64,000 bases of DNA from Vanilla planifolia (Eukaryota > Streptophyta > Magnoliopsida > Asparagales > Orchidaceae), in the NCBI GenBank assembly GCA_023846275.1, contig CM043875.1, positions 9,109,958-9,173,957 on the forward strand. Direction: 5' to 3'. Shown one piece after another: positions 46,540-57,721 of this stretch (its first letter is position 1; each line of letters begins with the position of its first letter). A program made the translations under genes and the position numbers. The notes below the pieces were generated by a model that saw only the letters and a list, made by a program, of their open reading frames with translations, had not been told where the DNA came from and did no database searches.

Positions 46540-47600
46540 TTCTTCTTTTGTGTCCATGCATAATGCCTTCTTAGGACACTAAGCTATGTCATGCTCCTTA
46601 TCATGACAATGACAACACTCCACTTTAAAACTAGTAGATGGTTTGTCCAAGGGTTGGACTTAACGAGTTGGTGGTATTGGTGAAGGGGCATGGGCTACTT
46701 GTGGAGTAAAAGTGTTAGTACAAGATTGAGGACAAGATGGGATCAAATAAACCTCACTCCTTTGGATAATTGATCCTCTAAATCTTTCCACATCATGAGT
46801 CACTTTATAATCTTTTTTCAATTGAGTAACATTTCTCATGTATAGATTAACCTAAATAAACTTTATGAGCTCAACCCAAAATCAAGATAGAACTACTCGA
46901 TCAAGCTCTTGGACACCACATTTGAGCATATTATCCTTAACATTAGTAATGTATACATATATCTTTGAACCTTGGGATAGACATTATTATTTATTTAAAA
47001 GTTTACCTAAATAAGATGTAGGTACATATTTAGATCATAAAAAATTTGGAGTTCTAACTTATGATCGAGTTAATGCTTGATCTTCATCAAAAAGATGTCA
47101 TCTTTCTACTGGGTAAACAAATAACTTAATAGATGATGTGAGTTTATGTTTTTTAAATTCCAACTTTTGATGTTCACTAGGATTATATCAATTAAAATAA
47201 TGCTCCATTCCTATTTCCAAGATTTGATAAGCTCTAAGGTTAAAACTTCCATCAAAGGTTATAGCTTTTATTTTAACCATGTTAACCAAATGATCATGTT
47301 CCCTTTCATGTCTTTTATCATGGGTATGTGGAGTAGCTTAAAGCTTAGATTGATGTTTTGGTAGGTTAGTTTCATTTTCAAAAGACAATTCCTTCACTTT
47401 AAATTTACTTTTTATAAACCTACTTGCTTTCCCAATCTACTTGTCTACATTGCTTCAATAGATCAATGTTTATCTTTATTATTGATCTTAGCTTATGCAA
47501 TGAATGGGTTAGTTCTTAAATTGCATGTTGTATTATTTGGCCATTGGTGGTTGTGCTGGTTTAGAATTAGACATGTTATATTAATTTTATGATCTAATAG
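46540..47600 (-). pseudogene. Ty3/Gypsy family 1 gag with CCHC zinc knuckle
   Basis: Minus-strand pieces are KAITFDGSFNLRAYQILEIG near 47,240 (the 'IP.FDG......WL..ME' block), YFN.YNPSEHQKLEF near 47,195, SSIKLFVYPVER near 47,150, and LLNK...LSQGSKIYVYI near 46,960 (the 'L..L.QG..SV.EY' block). RNVTQLKKDYKVTHDVERF follows near 46,820. A zinc knuckle CCHCHDKEHDIA.C at about 46,618-46,577 keeps all CX2CX4HX4C ligands but has a stop inside. This matches Retrotrans_gag capsid plus nucleocapsid. Upstream (47,601-48,186) is an untranslated leader. Confidence 0.85.
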
Positions 47601-48186
47601 ACATAAATAATAGTTTTGGAAGCAAACTATTTAAATGGGATCATAAAGAAAAAGAAAAAAAATGCCAAAATGAAATTGCAAGAGAACATGCACATATAAA
47701 AAATGTTGTAGCATCAAACTTGAAAACAAGATTTTTTTTCATAAAAACTTCTAACAATTAACAACAAATGCACAAAATTAAAAAAACACTTGTTTAACAT
47801 AAATTAAAATCATGATAGCTTTGTTAGCTAACATGCTTTTATATTAAGTTGATGTAATATGATATACTCAAACCTATCTTTAGTTCATAGACAAAAAAAA
47901 TACTTAGGTTTAAGCAATATGTTCATTCTATGGCCTATATGTTGTGCTATAAGTTTATAATAAAAAATTCTAAGATTACTTAATAAATAATAACTTTCTC
48001 AGAAGCTAAAAACTTACATACTTCCTAACATAATGGATCTCATATTCAAAGAGAGTAGTTTAACTACCTACAACCATTGTACTCAAGTTGGTGGTGAAGT
48101 AGTAGGGTACACGTAAGTGCAGTTCTTAGAATACAAATAAAAAAATCACATGATCACTAGCAAAAACAAGTGAATTGGATGCAATG
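47601..48186 (-). other. Gypsy family 1 5' leader
   Basis: Noncoding DNA between the 5' LTR and gag on the minus strand. The bases right after the LTR read TTGCATCCAATTCACTTG. The same position after the related LTR at 63,975 reads TTGTCCAATTTCTCAGG, so this segment is conserved in the family and likely contains the primer-binding site. It does not match the initiator-Met type. Confidence 0.5.
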
Positions 48187-50102
48187 ATTAACCCCTCCTA
48201 AAAAAGGAACTAAAGAGTAGTAGAGTTAAACAATTCTATAAAAATTTGGCCTTGGGGACGTAAGGTAATTGGTCAGGATCTCATCTTTTGAGACTCTCGC
48301 TCATCTGTTTAGAGCACCTTCAAAATCACATCATTAGATTAATCAAACTATAAAGGTAGAAGTATAAGAAATACAAAGAATAAGAAAGATGAAAAATGAT
48401 TTCTTTATATAAGAAAAAACAATCTAATTTGCTTGATATTAAGTAGTTTAATGAATTCTTTATTCATTCATTAACTGATGAATTATTACAGTTAAAGGAG
48501 ATACATGATTGAATTCTTCACTCCTTCATTAACTGATGAATTATTATAATTGGAGATAAATGATTTAAGAAATGGAAGAATGCATATTTCATAATTACAT
48601 CTAAAATCACTAATAAATGGAAACAAGAAGAAATATTATTTGCTCATTGTTGGCGAAACCAAAATCATTATAGATCAAACGAATCATTAGTTCCCAACCA
48701 CAAGGTTAGTGAAATTCAAGACATTAATCATCAATGAAAAAAATCAAAAGAGCTTTGATTGTGTTAAGTTATATAAAAACTTCTAAATTTGAGAATTCAG
48801 AATGATTCTTTACTACCTAAAAGCAAATAACCAATTAAAATTATGAAACATGTTAGATTAATAGAGAAATGCAAAATGAAATATTTAGATTCTTTGTTTC
48901 TTTTGACCAATTGTATCATTTCTTTGTGTATTCCTACATGAAGCCTTTTTATATGTCTCTGAGTAGTCCTTTATCACCTCATCTAATAATAAGAGTTCTT
49001 CAAATTTTATAAACATTTCTAGACCATTTTTCTCTTAATATCATTTAAAAGAATTTATATTGCTCAGTATTCCACCAATGAAGATTCCATATGTCTAGAC
49101 CTTTCTTAAGTGAGAGAGAAATCAACCTGGGCAAAAAAATGTATAGACACAAGAAACTGGGAGAAATTTAGATGCGTTCTTTTTTTCAATTGAAAGGTAC
49201 CTCCCTTTATGATTCTATTAAAGATTCAAAGGCTCAATTCTTGCATAGAAAGCAAGCTCAGTGGCAACACTTTATTACTTTATTCAAAATTTCATACTTT
49301 ACAAAATGGTGAGTATCGCCATTTATAAAGACCTTAAGTGTATAATGATAATTTGCTAACATAGGAACATTAAAGGACATAAGGGAAATGAAGATCTACA
49401 TTTTGGAATTCTAAAAGAAATTTAAAGAATCTTAAAAGTCACTATAAATTATAAAAATATACTTTAAATTCTTCCAAAAAAATTCTTAAAAAGCTATAAA
49501 ATTGGCACAAGTTCTCAATTCAATGTAGGTCGATGAGGGTCATAGGACAACATTAATGGCTGGTAGTCTGGTGCTAGTTCCTGATGTGGTGTGGTTTCTT
49601 AGATTGATGTTAATGGCTAGTGGGTTAGCTTAAGTTCACTAATCAACACCTATCAATGTAGGTTTATTGGTTAACACACATCAAGAAAGAGGAACATGAC
49701 ACAAAGGTTTGTGTGAGCAAATTAAGTAGGACAGACTATGCTTTGTAGAGTTGTAATGTGGGTGATGATGGATGGAGGCCCATGGTAGTAATAGTTCCAA
49801 AGCTAGTTTTTAAAAAATTTTTTACCAAATTTGCACTTACAAAACAATGAGACCATTACAGGGATTTCTTAAGCTAAATTTAAAGCTCAGAATATTTAAA
49901 AAGCTATTAACTAACTTTTAAATACCTCAAAATAAAGTATAAATACAAATACCCTAATGAACCAATGAAAAAACAAATTAACATGTGCAAAAAATAAGGG
50001 TGAATCGTAGTGATAATATAGACGAATGAAAAGCTCTAAATCTAGATAGGACTATCACATCTCTAAGTAGAACCTTCGCATGATGTGTTTGATGTTATTG
50101 CA
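48187..50102 (-). mobile_element. Ty3/Gypsy family 1: 5' LTR with an internal insertion
   Basis: Partner of the LTR at 41,808-43,013. It is about 700 bp longer, because roughly 48,350-49,225 has no counterpart in the other LTR. Alignment resumes at TTATTCAAAATTTCATACTT near 49,279. The extra DNA is AT-rich, has no recognised domain and contains a small tandem duplication (48,452-48,563). The minus-strand start is TGCAATAACATC at 50,102, and the end is near 48,187. Confidence 0.75.
48452..48563. repeat. 58 bp tandem duplication
   Basis: Two adjacent units start at 48,452 and 48,510 with TGAATTCTT..., share CTTCATTAACTGATGAATTA or its one-base variant, and end GAGATA.ATGA. About 85-90% identity by eye. 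It lies in the DNA inserted in the 5' LTR. Confidence 0.9.
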
Positions 50103-51240
50103 TTAAAGGAACTAGGGACCTGTTATTAGAGAACTCAACATTTGCACCAAGTTAGATTCTTTTATTTAGACATTCACTATGAATGGTCCTAATCTTTAAT
50201 TTGAATAGAATGTCACCATAAACAAATTACTCATCTTGAATTCTAGAAAGATGATATGGAAGTTTAAATGTCTCATAGAGATTTTAGTGCTGGTATGGCA
50301 AATATTAAACACGATCTTGCTTTTTACAAAACAACTTCATAGACTTAATATTCAGCTAGCCTCCAAATGTTCTCACTTTCCTAATAAGAGCCCCTAAGAC
50401 AATGCTTTTGCTCTCTATGATCTATAGAATGTGTGGTCCTTCTTTGCTAATGCATTGGTATTTAGTAGATGAAGCCACATAACATTCAAGTCCTACTTAA
50501 TAGTTGGTGGTAATAGATTGTTAAGAGCTCAACTAGGTGAGAAGTGCTTTTTATAATGTTTAATATGTTAGGAAATTTGGAAGGCAAGGAATCATAAAGT
50601 GTATGTCAATAAGATATGATCGTTATCAACAACTATTACAGCATATTCAAATATTTTTCTTTAATGCAAACTATATAAAAGATCAAGCTCTTAATGCACA
50701 TGGGCCTAGTTCACCCATATAGGCAAATGAGATTTAGAACATTTGAATTGGTTAACTAAAGATTGCCACCTACTAACAAAGTAAAAATCAATGTCCATGG
50801 TAGCTACTAGAAGGAGGTCTATAACTTGATGAATCTTTAAGGATTACAAAGGTAAGATAATAAAAGCTTTCACTTTTTTGGCTAGTCAATGTTTGATTAT
50901 GGAAGAAACTATAGTCACTATCACCAAAGGTTTGGAAGTATGTAAAAGCAATAGCATTACTATGGTGGTGATTGAACTTCATTACATCACATTACATAAA
51001 ACGATCCAAAAGAACCTAATACTACATTGACAACTTGTTGGAAGCATTTAACAACTCAAGCTTTATTTTGAAGAAATTTCAATAGAATGGGAATTCAATT
51101 ATAAATAAGGCTCAAACGACTTGCAAAAATGGTTGATCAATCTGATATTAAAAAAATATGGGACTATTATAATATTCCATTTCATTACAAGGCCTTAATT
51201 AACATGGAAAAAGCTTATTTGGCTTATATTTGTACATAAT
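50103..51240 (+). pseudogene. LINE zf-RVT and RNase H, 3' half of a split LINE
   Basis: The zf-RVT-like part is at 50,240-50,440 (MIWKFKCLIEILVLVWQIL, then FPNKSPKTMLLLSMIYRMC). A KFGRQGIIK-like 'IWKARN' motif is near 50,575, and RNase H begins at 50,762 with PPTNKVKINVHGSY. It continues with SFHFFG/ASQCLIMEETIV-like residues and ends with IKKIWDYYNIPFHYKALINMEKA near 51,150, the usual C-terminus of plant LINE RNase H proteins. It starts one base after the Gypsy LTR. The LINE RT half ending at 41,807 is in the same orientation, so the Gypsy element probably inserted between them, with some LINE sequence lost or unreadable. Confidence 0.8.
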
Positions 51241-52661
51241 ACAAGGTACGAAGTCTAATCATTCCTAGTTAACATTGATACTATGTTAAATTTCAAAATA
51301 TTTGGTACTTCAACAAAAAAACATACAAAATCACCAATCAAATCATAATAGATGACATTTCAACTACCTTCTTGTCTCAAAAAAGATTGATTGTTGACCA
51401 CGTCAAATTGATAAGGTATATGATTATTTTATCATGACTGAACCTTAAATGTTACTATTCATAATGGTGCATACATGAATTTTAATGACAATATTTCTTG
51501 TTCTTTTACAAAGAATGGTTGACAATGTTTAGATTCTGTGACTATCATCACTAGATGATATGTTTGCTATAGTGATTTGAAAAATAAATTTACACAACAA
51601 GTTGGATAATAGACCATATTAGATTGGTATATCTAAGATGTTTATTAATAGAGCCCATAAAGTACTATTCAAAATGTTGCATCCTTGGAGTATGCCAACT
51701 ATTGATTCATTCTTCTATGAAGTTGGATCAATACTATTAACTTTTGGCATTCATAATTGCCAGATGAACTACCTACCTCATGGATCAAACTATTACATTC
51801 ACATATAATACATTTTACATGATCACACTAATACATCACCCACTCAAATTCATCAATCTTATGATCACCAAATTAGGATATTGCTTCGTACCTTCTAGAG
51901 CGATATGGCTTAAGATGATTACATAATCCTTGTTAATGCACCATTGCAAAGCGTTCTGTCAATGTTTATGTATGATGTGAGAACCTTATGAGTGCGGCAT
52001 CGCACTTCATCATATCATGATATCAATGCCAAGCTTGCTACATTAGGAGCAAGCTACCAATAGCATTCCACAAAAATGGATCAAAGGACATTTGATTTAT
52101 GAGAGTCAATTAGAGGTCATCAATTGTAACCAAAAGAGCAATTTGATTTTTTTTATGGTGCTCCAAAATATTCATGGTCAAAATTGAAAACATGTTAAAT
52201 AAACATTTAGTGGTCTTGTTAACAAGTTATGTGTTTGTTTTCAAATAATGTTTTGACTATGCAAAACAATGTTTTATTTTAGGATGTGAAGGAACAATGG
52301 TTGGTTGTAATGCATGGTTTTATAATTCTATTTCATGTTTTACTCATGTCTTCTCTTACATTGCTTAATATCTTAATCTAGATTCAAGTATTACTTTACA
52401 CATAGTTGTATTGTAAGTTTATGCATTTGAATATAATTTTTTACTTCTTATATCAGTCCTTTTGAATGATTATAAAAAGGAGGAGAAATTGTATGCTAGA
52501 ATACAGGGGAGCCATGTCAACAACATTTTCCTTATACAAAGGCTCACTGCATTATAGTAAATTACATTGTTACACACTTGGATTCAAGTGAATAAGATGT
52601 TCTTCATTTGTGTCAACTATTTTGTATGAAATACTATATGCTACTAATATTCTAACATCAT
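51241..52661 (+). pseudogene. Degenerate extra ORF and 3' noncoding tail of a Copia-like element (copy 1)
   Basis: Scattered readable pieces are KKTYKITNQIIIDDIS near 51,320, LIVDHVKLIRYMIILS near 51,390, and TYLMDQTITFTYNTFYMI near 51,775. IDQRTFDLRESIRGH-like residues near 52,080 (MDQRTFDL) are followed by GAPKYSWSKLKTC. These resemble the gag-like or 'plant transposon protein' type ORF found as an additional ORF in some plant retroelements, but this is recognition from memory of the family and not a search. It is followed by the typical Copia 3' tail (ending with LYEILYATNILTS-like, then the PPT). Part of it is repeated at 54.6-56.5 kb. Confidence 0.4.
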
Positions 52662-52674
52662 AAAAAAGGAGAGA
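52662..52674 (+). other. Copia family 2 polypurine tract
   Basis: AAAAAAGGAGAGA is followed by TTATTAATCTCATGCCC. The same context is at 56,501. Confidence 0.65.
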
Positions 52675-53330
52675 TTATTAATCTCATGCCCTTATGTGGT
52701 TTGATAATAATGAAGCGATAAATTTGTGGAGTAATGTGCACTACAAGATGTGATGAACATGTTTAAAAAAGTAGTTCCCAAGAAAGTAATGGTCAAGAAC
52801 CTTGTGGATCAACTTTCATATGAAGGAGACTTTAGCTTTTGATGGAGTGGCTTTCTGTCAAAGTTAATCTTTCCCAACTTCATTTTGTTAGAATGTCAAA
52901 ACCTATAATAAAGAATCATGTGGCACTCAAGCTTTGCATCACTTTAATGATAAGCAAAATGCATCTATAGCATCATACAATCAAGTATAAATTGAGTTCC
53001 AAAAAAACATAAGTACTAAAAGAATTTATAGTAAATGTATGATATGATGTCACTGTCATCCAATATGACTAAGGAATTTGTGCGATCAAACAATAGTTAG
53101 ACTCAATGATCAAGTGTTGAATTGATTGGTTAGGCTACTCATACAGCATAATGTCTTCAATAGCAAAGCATAGAATTTGTACGACATTCATATACTTAAG
53201 ACATAATAGCACTACCAATGTTTGTACAATGTAAATTCTTGTATCGTACAAGTATGCTCTTAGTTTATATTAGATGTGTTGGAAAGCTAAAGTGTTTCAT
53301 ATTGTCATAGCACATTTTTTTTGTAGCATT
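52675..53330 (+). mobile_element. Copia family 2 LTR (copy 2, partial)
   Basis: It starts after the PPT with TTATTAATCTCATGCCCTTA and TGTGGTTTGATAATAATGAA, the standard start of this family. It aligns with 34,664-35,400 and 56,513-57,240. Near the end is TCGTACAAGTATGC at 53,244. Beyond about 53,330 similarity to copy 1 ends and sequence tied to the Gypsy family 2 element begins. Confidence 0.7.
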
Positions 53331-53777
53331 CCTTTTTCATGAGATTTAAACAAGACCTATTCACTAGTTAATATACTCAACTTGCCAACTTTCACTCCCA
53401 AGACTTAACATCAAACTGAGAATCATGATCCCCCAATCTAAACATCAAGCTCATAACTTCCCTTCAAAAATTAAACCACATTCCTACTCCAACTATAACC
53501 CTAGTTGAGCCAAGAACTAGTCAATCTCAGGTTAGGTAACTTGATGGTGCATTAACATGTATAAGGTACTAAAGAAATCTATATCTACAAATAACAATAT
53601 CTACAAAATCTATAATATATATAAGTAACGAAAAGACCAAACTATGATTATCAAATGTAAATTGTAAAATAAAATATCTCATATAATCCAAAGACTAACA
53701 TAAAGCATCAATATAGAGAATAAATAAAAGTAAAATAAGGACATGACTATACAATAACTAAAGAATAATATGATACT
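53331..53777 (-). other. Gypsy family 2 leader-like noncoding DNA (copy 1)
   Basis: Noncoding DNA immediately downstream (minus strand) of a PBS-like motif, so probably the 5' leader of an antisense Gypsy element. It is repeated at 57,241-57,709. No coding frame was recognised. Confidence 0.4.
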
Positions 53778-53789
53778 GACTCTGATGCC
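53778..53789 (-). other. Primer-binding site-like motif (copy 1)
   Basis: The plus strand reads GACTCTGATGCC. Its complement GGCATCAGAGTC matches nine of twelve bases of the initiator Met tRNA PBS TGGTATCAGAGC when read in the same register. The duplicate at 57,710 is closer to consensus. Confidence 0.5.
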
Positions 53790-54594
53790 CTCACTTGAAT
53801 GTTTTAATAGCTACTAATGCCTTATACATATAGATGAAATAAGGGTGAGTAACATAGGTTCAATGGAATAACCTTTATGTTGCTAAAAAATAATACACAG
53901 TAGTATAATAATAGAGTATAATCATCCATGTATCAAAAAAATGAAATAAATATCACAGTTTATCGAGAAAAGTCAATGCATAAAATTATATTCATCAACC
54001 CTATCATAAGCCTAGCAGGGCCAAGAAAGTCTCAATAGAATTATAATAAATCCCATATGTTCCATAATGATACGTAATTAGTCTGGTCCTCTCTCCTAGC
54101 CCTTAAGATACTTGGTTCAAATCTAGCACTACTATCTCATCACATGACTCAGTAGTTCATAACTTGAGCTCCACTAATCACATTAACAATCCTACAAGGC
54201 TAGAGAAGTATTCATCAACCATATGGCACTATAAAAGTACTCTATAACATCTACGATCACAACTAATATCCTATAGAAATACACGAGCAACCTAAAATCT
54301 TCTACACATGATCTGAAAGTCTCAACCTATGCTACCTCAATCACATGGACCATAATGTAGGGCTCAAACAATCTTATCACATGTACCGTGAAATCATCAC
54401 AACCTTAGGCATATCCATAATCTCCCCTAATGTCCTAGCAATGAGGCTGCAACCACTATACCTAGTGAAAATTCTACCATCTTGTGTATCTGACCTATCA
54501 CACCCTTTACTAAGGAGTTCATCACACTGTTACTTCCTTGATTATGTCATCATCAATAAACTTGTTTACTCAACATCAATATGATTTTACTTGC
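53790..54594 (-). mobile_element. Gypsy family 2 LTR end (copy 1, truncated)
   Basis: It aligns with 57,722-58,514, the PBS-proximal end of the long LTR that continues to 61,553. Shared landmarks are GGGTGAGTAACATAGGTTC, CATAAGCCTAGCA-like, CTAGCCCTTAAGATACTTGG-like, and TCTACACATGAT. It stops at about 54,594, where the duplicated segment begins anew. The plus-strand frame of 79 codons at 54,345-54,584 is antisense of the LTR. Confidence 0.6.
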
Positions 54595-54899
54595 ATCACA
54601 AATTCATCACTCTTATGATCACCAAATTCGGATAGTGCTTCATACCTTCTAGAGTGATACGGCTTAAGATGATTACACAATCCTTATTGATGCACCATCA
54701 CTATACATTATGTCAATGTTTACATATGATGTAAGAACCTTATGGGCACGACATCATGTATGCTCAAGTCAAGTTGTATCTTTTGTATATCATAATATAT
54801 TGATAATTTTTTAGTTAAAAAAAGGTATCAAATATTGGTGTTAAAACTTGATAAGTGAGTTGACACTAAGAGTTTTTTTCTTCAATAAAGGATTCATAA

Positions 54900-56070
54900 T
54901 TAAGGGACTACGATGACTTCTTTTTGTAGTAGTCATGAGCCAAAAATAGACAACCAAGAAGTCGTATCCCTTGGCCAACTATGAGTTTAACAAGGTGCTA
55001 TTTAGATCTAAGGTCTATGTCAAAGCTTATAAACTTATTAAGGGCTACACCATCAACATTGCTAAGCATATACTAACAACATTAAAGTTTCACCATAATG
55101 AATTAGTGATATTTATGTTTGCTAGCATGGGATTGAAGATTTTCTATAGGATTACCAACCTTCAATGGTGAGATGCTCAAGCTACAAAAGTCCAAACATA
55201 ACAGAGGATTATAGTGCAAAAAAATATTACTTCATACAATAAAAGTGGAGACAACAAGGGTGATATCAATAGTTTCTTTAATATTCATGTGCCTAGACTA
55301 TCCCTATAGACTCACTATGAGAGTAGTTAATATAATTAAGAAAATATGAATCAAGTAAGTTTTAAACTCTTTCTAACCTAAATATCTAGGAAGTGAAGCA
55401 TTTAACTTAAAAAGCTTATCTTATTTAGCATTTCTTAAGAAATATCATTGTCCCCAAAAGGAGGTGAGAGGAAAAGGATCACCCCTTAGATTTCTATGGT
55501 TGACTATCATTATTAAAGGGGAGAGAATCCTTTGATCTTAGAGAAATAATGTTTTAATTGATGAAGAAAATAACTATGTCGAAGAGCTCAAGTATTAGAA
55601 GAAAAAGCATATGAGCTATGTGCATCTAATTGCTCCAATCCAAATCCATAAATAAATATATATATATATATATATATATCAAAGCTGCTAAGTTGGATTA
55701 CATTCTAGTCATTCAAAGAAGCAAACATGAAAGGAATTCAACACTTCACTCATGGTGATGAATTTGGGAGAGAGGCACCTCAAGACCATCTTGCACTTGC
55801 ACCAATTAAACCTCCTTCCCTAGCTATTTTCTTGATAGCACACTTCATCTAATCATGATATCAATGCCAAGCTTGCTCCATTAAGAGTAAGCTACCAACA
55901 GTATTCCACAAAAATGGATCAAAGGACTTTTGATTTGTGAGAGTAATTTAGAGATCATCAATTGTAACCATAGGAGCAATTTAATTCTTTTGATGGTGCT
56001 CCAACATCTTTCATGGTCAAAATTAAAAATTTGTTAAAGAAACATTGAGTAGTCTTGTAAACTAGTTATA
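54900..56070 (+). pseudogene. Decayed ORF resembling a plant retroelement extra ORF (gag-like or 'plant transposon protein')
   Basis: With frame changes and stops, one continuous reading can be followed for about 1.1 kb. It begins TSFCSSHEPKIDNQEVVS near 54,917. The best piece (54,971-55,171) includes FRSKVYVKAYKLIKGYTIN, then KFHHNELVIFMFASMGLK. Next come KKNITSYNKSGDNKGDI near 55,222, FFNIHVPRLSL near 55,290, EENNYVEELKYKKKHMSYV-like near 55,570 and GEERHLKTILHLHQL-like near 55,772. A C-terminal DINAKLAPLRVSYQQYSTK... segment is near 55,858. The arrangement resembles 'putative plant transposon protein' domains known as extra ORFs in plant LTR elements, which is inferred from memory of the family. 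It precedes a Copia tail and PPT on the same strand. Function is unknown. Confidence 0.45.
55656..55679. repeat. (AT)12 microsatellite
   Basis: A perfect AT dinucleotide run of about 24 bases inside the decayed ORF. It is absent from the other duplication copy because that whole 1.1 kb is missing there. Confidence 0.97.
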
Positions 56071-56500
56071 TGTTTGTTTCCAAACAATGTTTTGACTATG
56101 CAAAACAATGTATTATTTTGGGATGTGAAGGAATAATGGTTGGTTTTAATACATGGTTTTATAATTCTATTTCATGTTTTACTCATGTCTTCTCTTACAT
56201 TTCTTAATATCTTAATCTAAATTCAAGTATTACTTTACACATAGCTGTACTTTATGTTTATGCGTTTGAATATAATTTTGTACTTCTTATCAATCCTTTT
56301 GAATGATTATAAAAAGGTGGAGAAATTGTATGCTAAAATGTAAGGGGAGCTATGTCAACCACATTTTCCTTATACTAAATTTCACTATACAATAGCAAAT
56401 TACATTGTTACATACTTGGATTCAAGTGATTAAGATATTCTTCATTTGTATCAATTGTTTTGTATGAAATATCATATGCTACTATTATTCTACCATCATC

Positions 56501-56512
56501 AAAAGGGAGGGA
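56501..56512 (+). other. Copia family 2 polypurine tract (second copy)
   Basis: CATCATCAAAAGGGAGGGATT is close to the consensus for plant Copia elements and is followed by ATTAATCTCATACCC, the LTR start. Confidence 0.7.
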
Positions 56513-57240
56513 TTATTAATCTCATACCCTTGTGTGGTTTGATAATAACAAAATCATAAATTTGTGGAGTAATTTATGCTAAAAGATGTGATGAACATGT
56601 TTAATAGTCAAGAAACTTGGTGGATCAACTTTCATATGAAGGAGCCTTGTGGATGTAGCTCTTGATGGAGTGGCTTTTATCTAGAGTTAATCTTTTCCAA
56701 CTTCATTTTCTTATAATGTCAAAACCTATAATAAAGAATCATATGGCACTTAAGCTATGCATCACTGTAATGTCTTATTCATTTCATGATTTATTTTCAT
56801 GCATAACTAATAAGTTTTATTCATATATCATGAGTTAGGATAAATTTACAAGTAAAAGTAAGTTGCACACTAAGAAAAATGCATTAGTAGCATCATAGAA
56901 TCAAGTATAAATTGAGTTCTAAACGACATTAGTAAAGGAACTTATAGTACTTATGATATGATGTTACTATCATCCAATTTGATTAAACTATTTTTGTCAT
57001 TTAACAAATAGTAAGACTCGATGATGAAGTGTTTCAGCTGATTGGTTAGGCTACTCATATAGTATAATGTCTTCAATATTAGAGTATGGAATTTGTATGA
57101 CATTCATATACTTAAGAGATAATAGCACTACCAATGTTCACATAATATAAATTCTTGTATCATACAAGTATGCTCATTGTTTATATTGGATGTGTTATAA
57201 AACTAACATGTTTCATATTGACACACCACATTTTTTTAGC
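56513..57240 (+). mobile_element. Copia family 2 LTR (copy 3, partial)
   Basis: It starts ATTAATCTCATACCCTTG and GGTTTGATAATAACAAAATC, and aligns with the LTRs at 34,664 and 52,675. It contains TCATACAAGTATGC at 57,160. Copies 2 and 3 are more alike (duplicated together) than either is to copy 1. Confidence 0.7.
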
Positions 57241-57709
57241 ATTCTTTTTCCATGAGATTTAATAAGACTTATTCTTTATTTAATGTATTCAACTAACCAA
57301 TTTTGACTCCCAAGGCATAACATTCAGACTGAGAACCATGATCCCCTAATCTGATCATAAAGCTTATGACTTGCCACTTAAAACCAAACCACATTCTTAA
57401 CCCCCATTATGACCTCAATTGAGCCAAGAACTAGTCCTCCTCATGTTAGACAACCTGTTAATACACTAACTTATACAACATAACAAAGAAATCTATACCT
57501 AGGAATAACCATATCCATAAAATCTACAATATGGATAAATAACCAAAAGATCCAAACCATGATTATCAAATGTAAATTATCAAAATCAAAAATAAATAAA
57601 ATGTCTCATATAGTCCAAATACTAACATAAAACATCAATGCAAAGAATAAATAAGAGTAAAATGAAGACAAAATCAAATAATGACTAAAGAGAAATCTAC
57701 TACAATACT
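57241..57709 (-). other. Gypsy family 2 leader-like noncoding DNA (copy 2)
   Basis: Duplicate of 53,331-53,777, with the same order of words (e.g. CCATGATTATCAAATGTAAA). No coding content. Confidence 0.4.
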
Positions 57710-57721
57710 AACTCTGATACC
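57710..57721 (-). other. Primer-binding site (initiator Met tRNA type, copy 2)
   Basis: The plus strand reads AACTCTGATACC; the complement GGTATCAGAGTT matches ten of twelve bases of the PBS consensus in register. It adjoins the low-coordinate end of the long Gypsy LTR, so that LTR can act as a 5' LTR for DNA to its left. Confidence 0.6.

Larger units (their letters stand above)
51836..54594. repeat. Segmental duplication, copy 1
   Basis: The segment 51,836-52,005 matches 54,595-54,765, and 52,006-54,594 matches about 55,850-58,514 throughout. One sampled 400-base stretch (52,010-52,420 against 55,856-56,265) is about 90% identical. The duplicated unit contains a Copia tail, PPT, LTR (sense) and a Gypsy LTR part (antisense). 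Since the junction between two element families is present in both copies, the duplication happened after the insertions and is not two independent transpositions. Confidence 0.85.

Noticed and set aside
43025..47600. An endogenous pararetrovirus (caulimovirid)
   Set aside because: Gag, CCHC knuckle, protease and RT could suggest this, but a clear integrase follows RNase H and the element has LTRs and a PPT, so it is Ty3/Gypsy. No movement protein was seen.
55652..55680. An (AT)n tract as a promoter TATA region
   Set aside because: It is a simple microsatellite inside a decayed ORF with no gene downstream.
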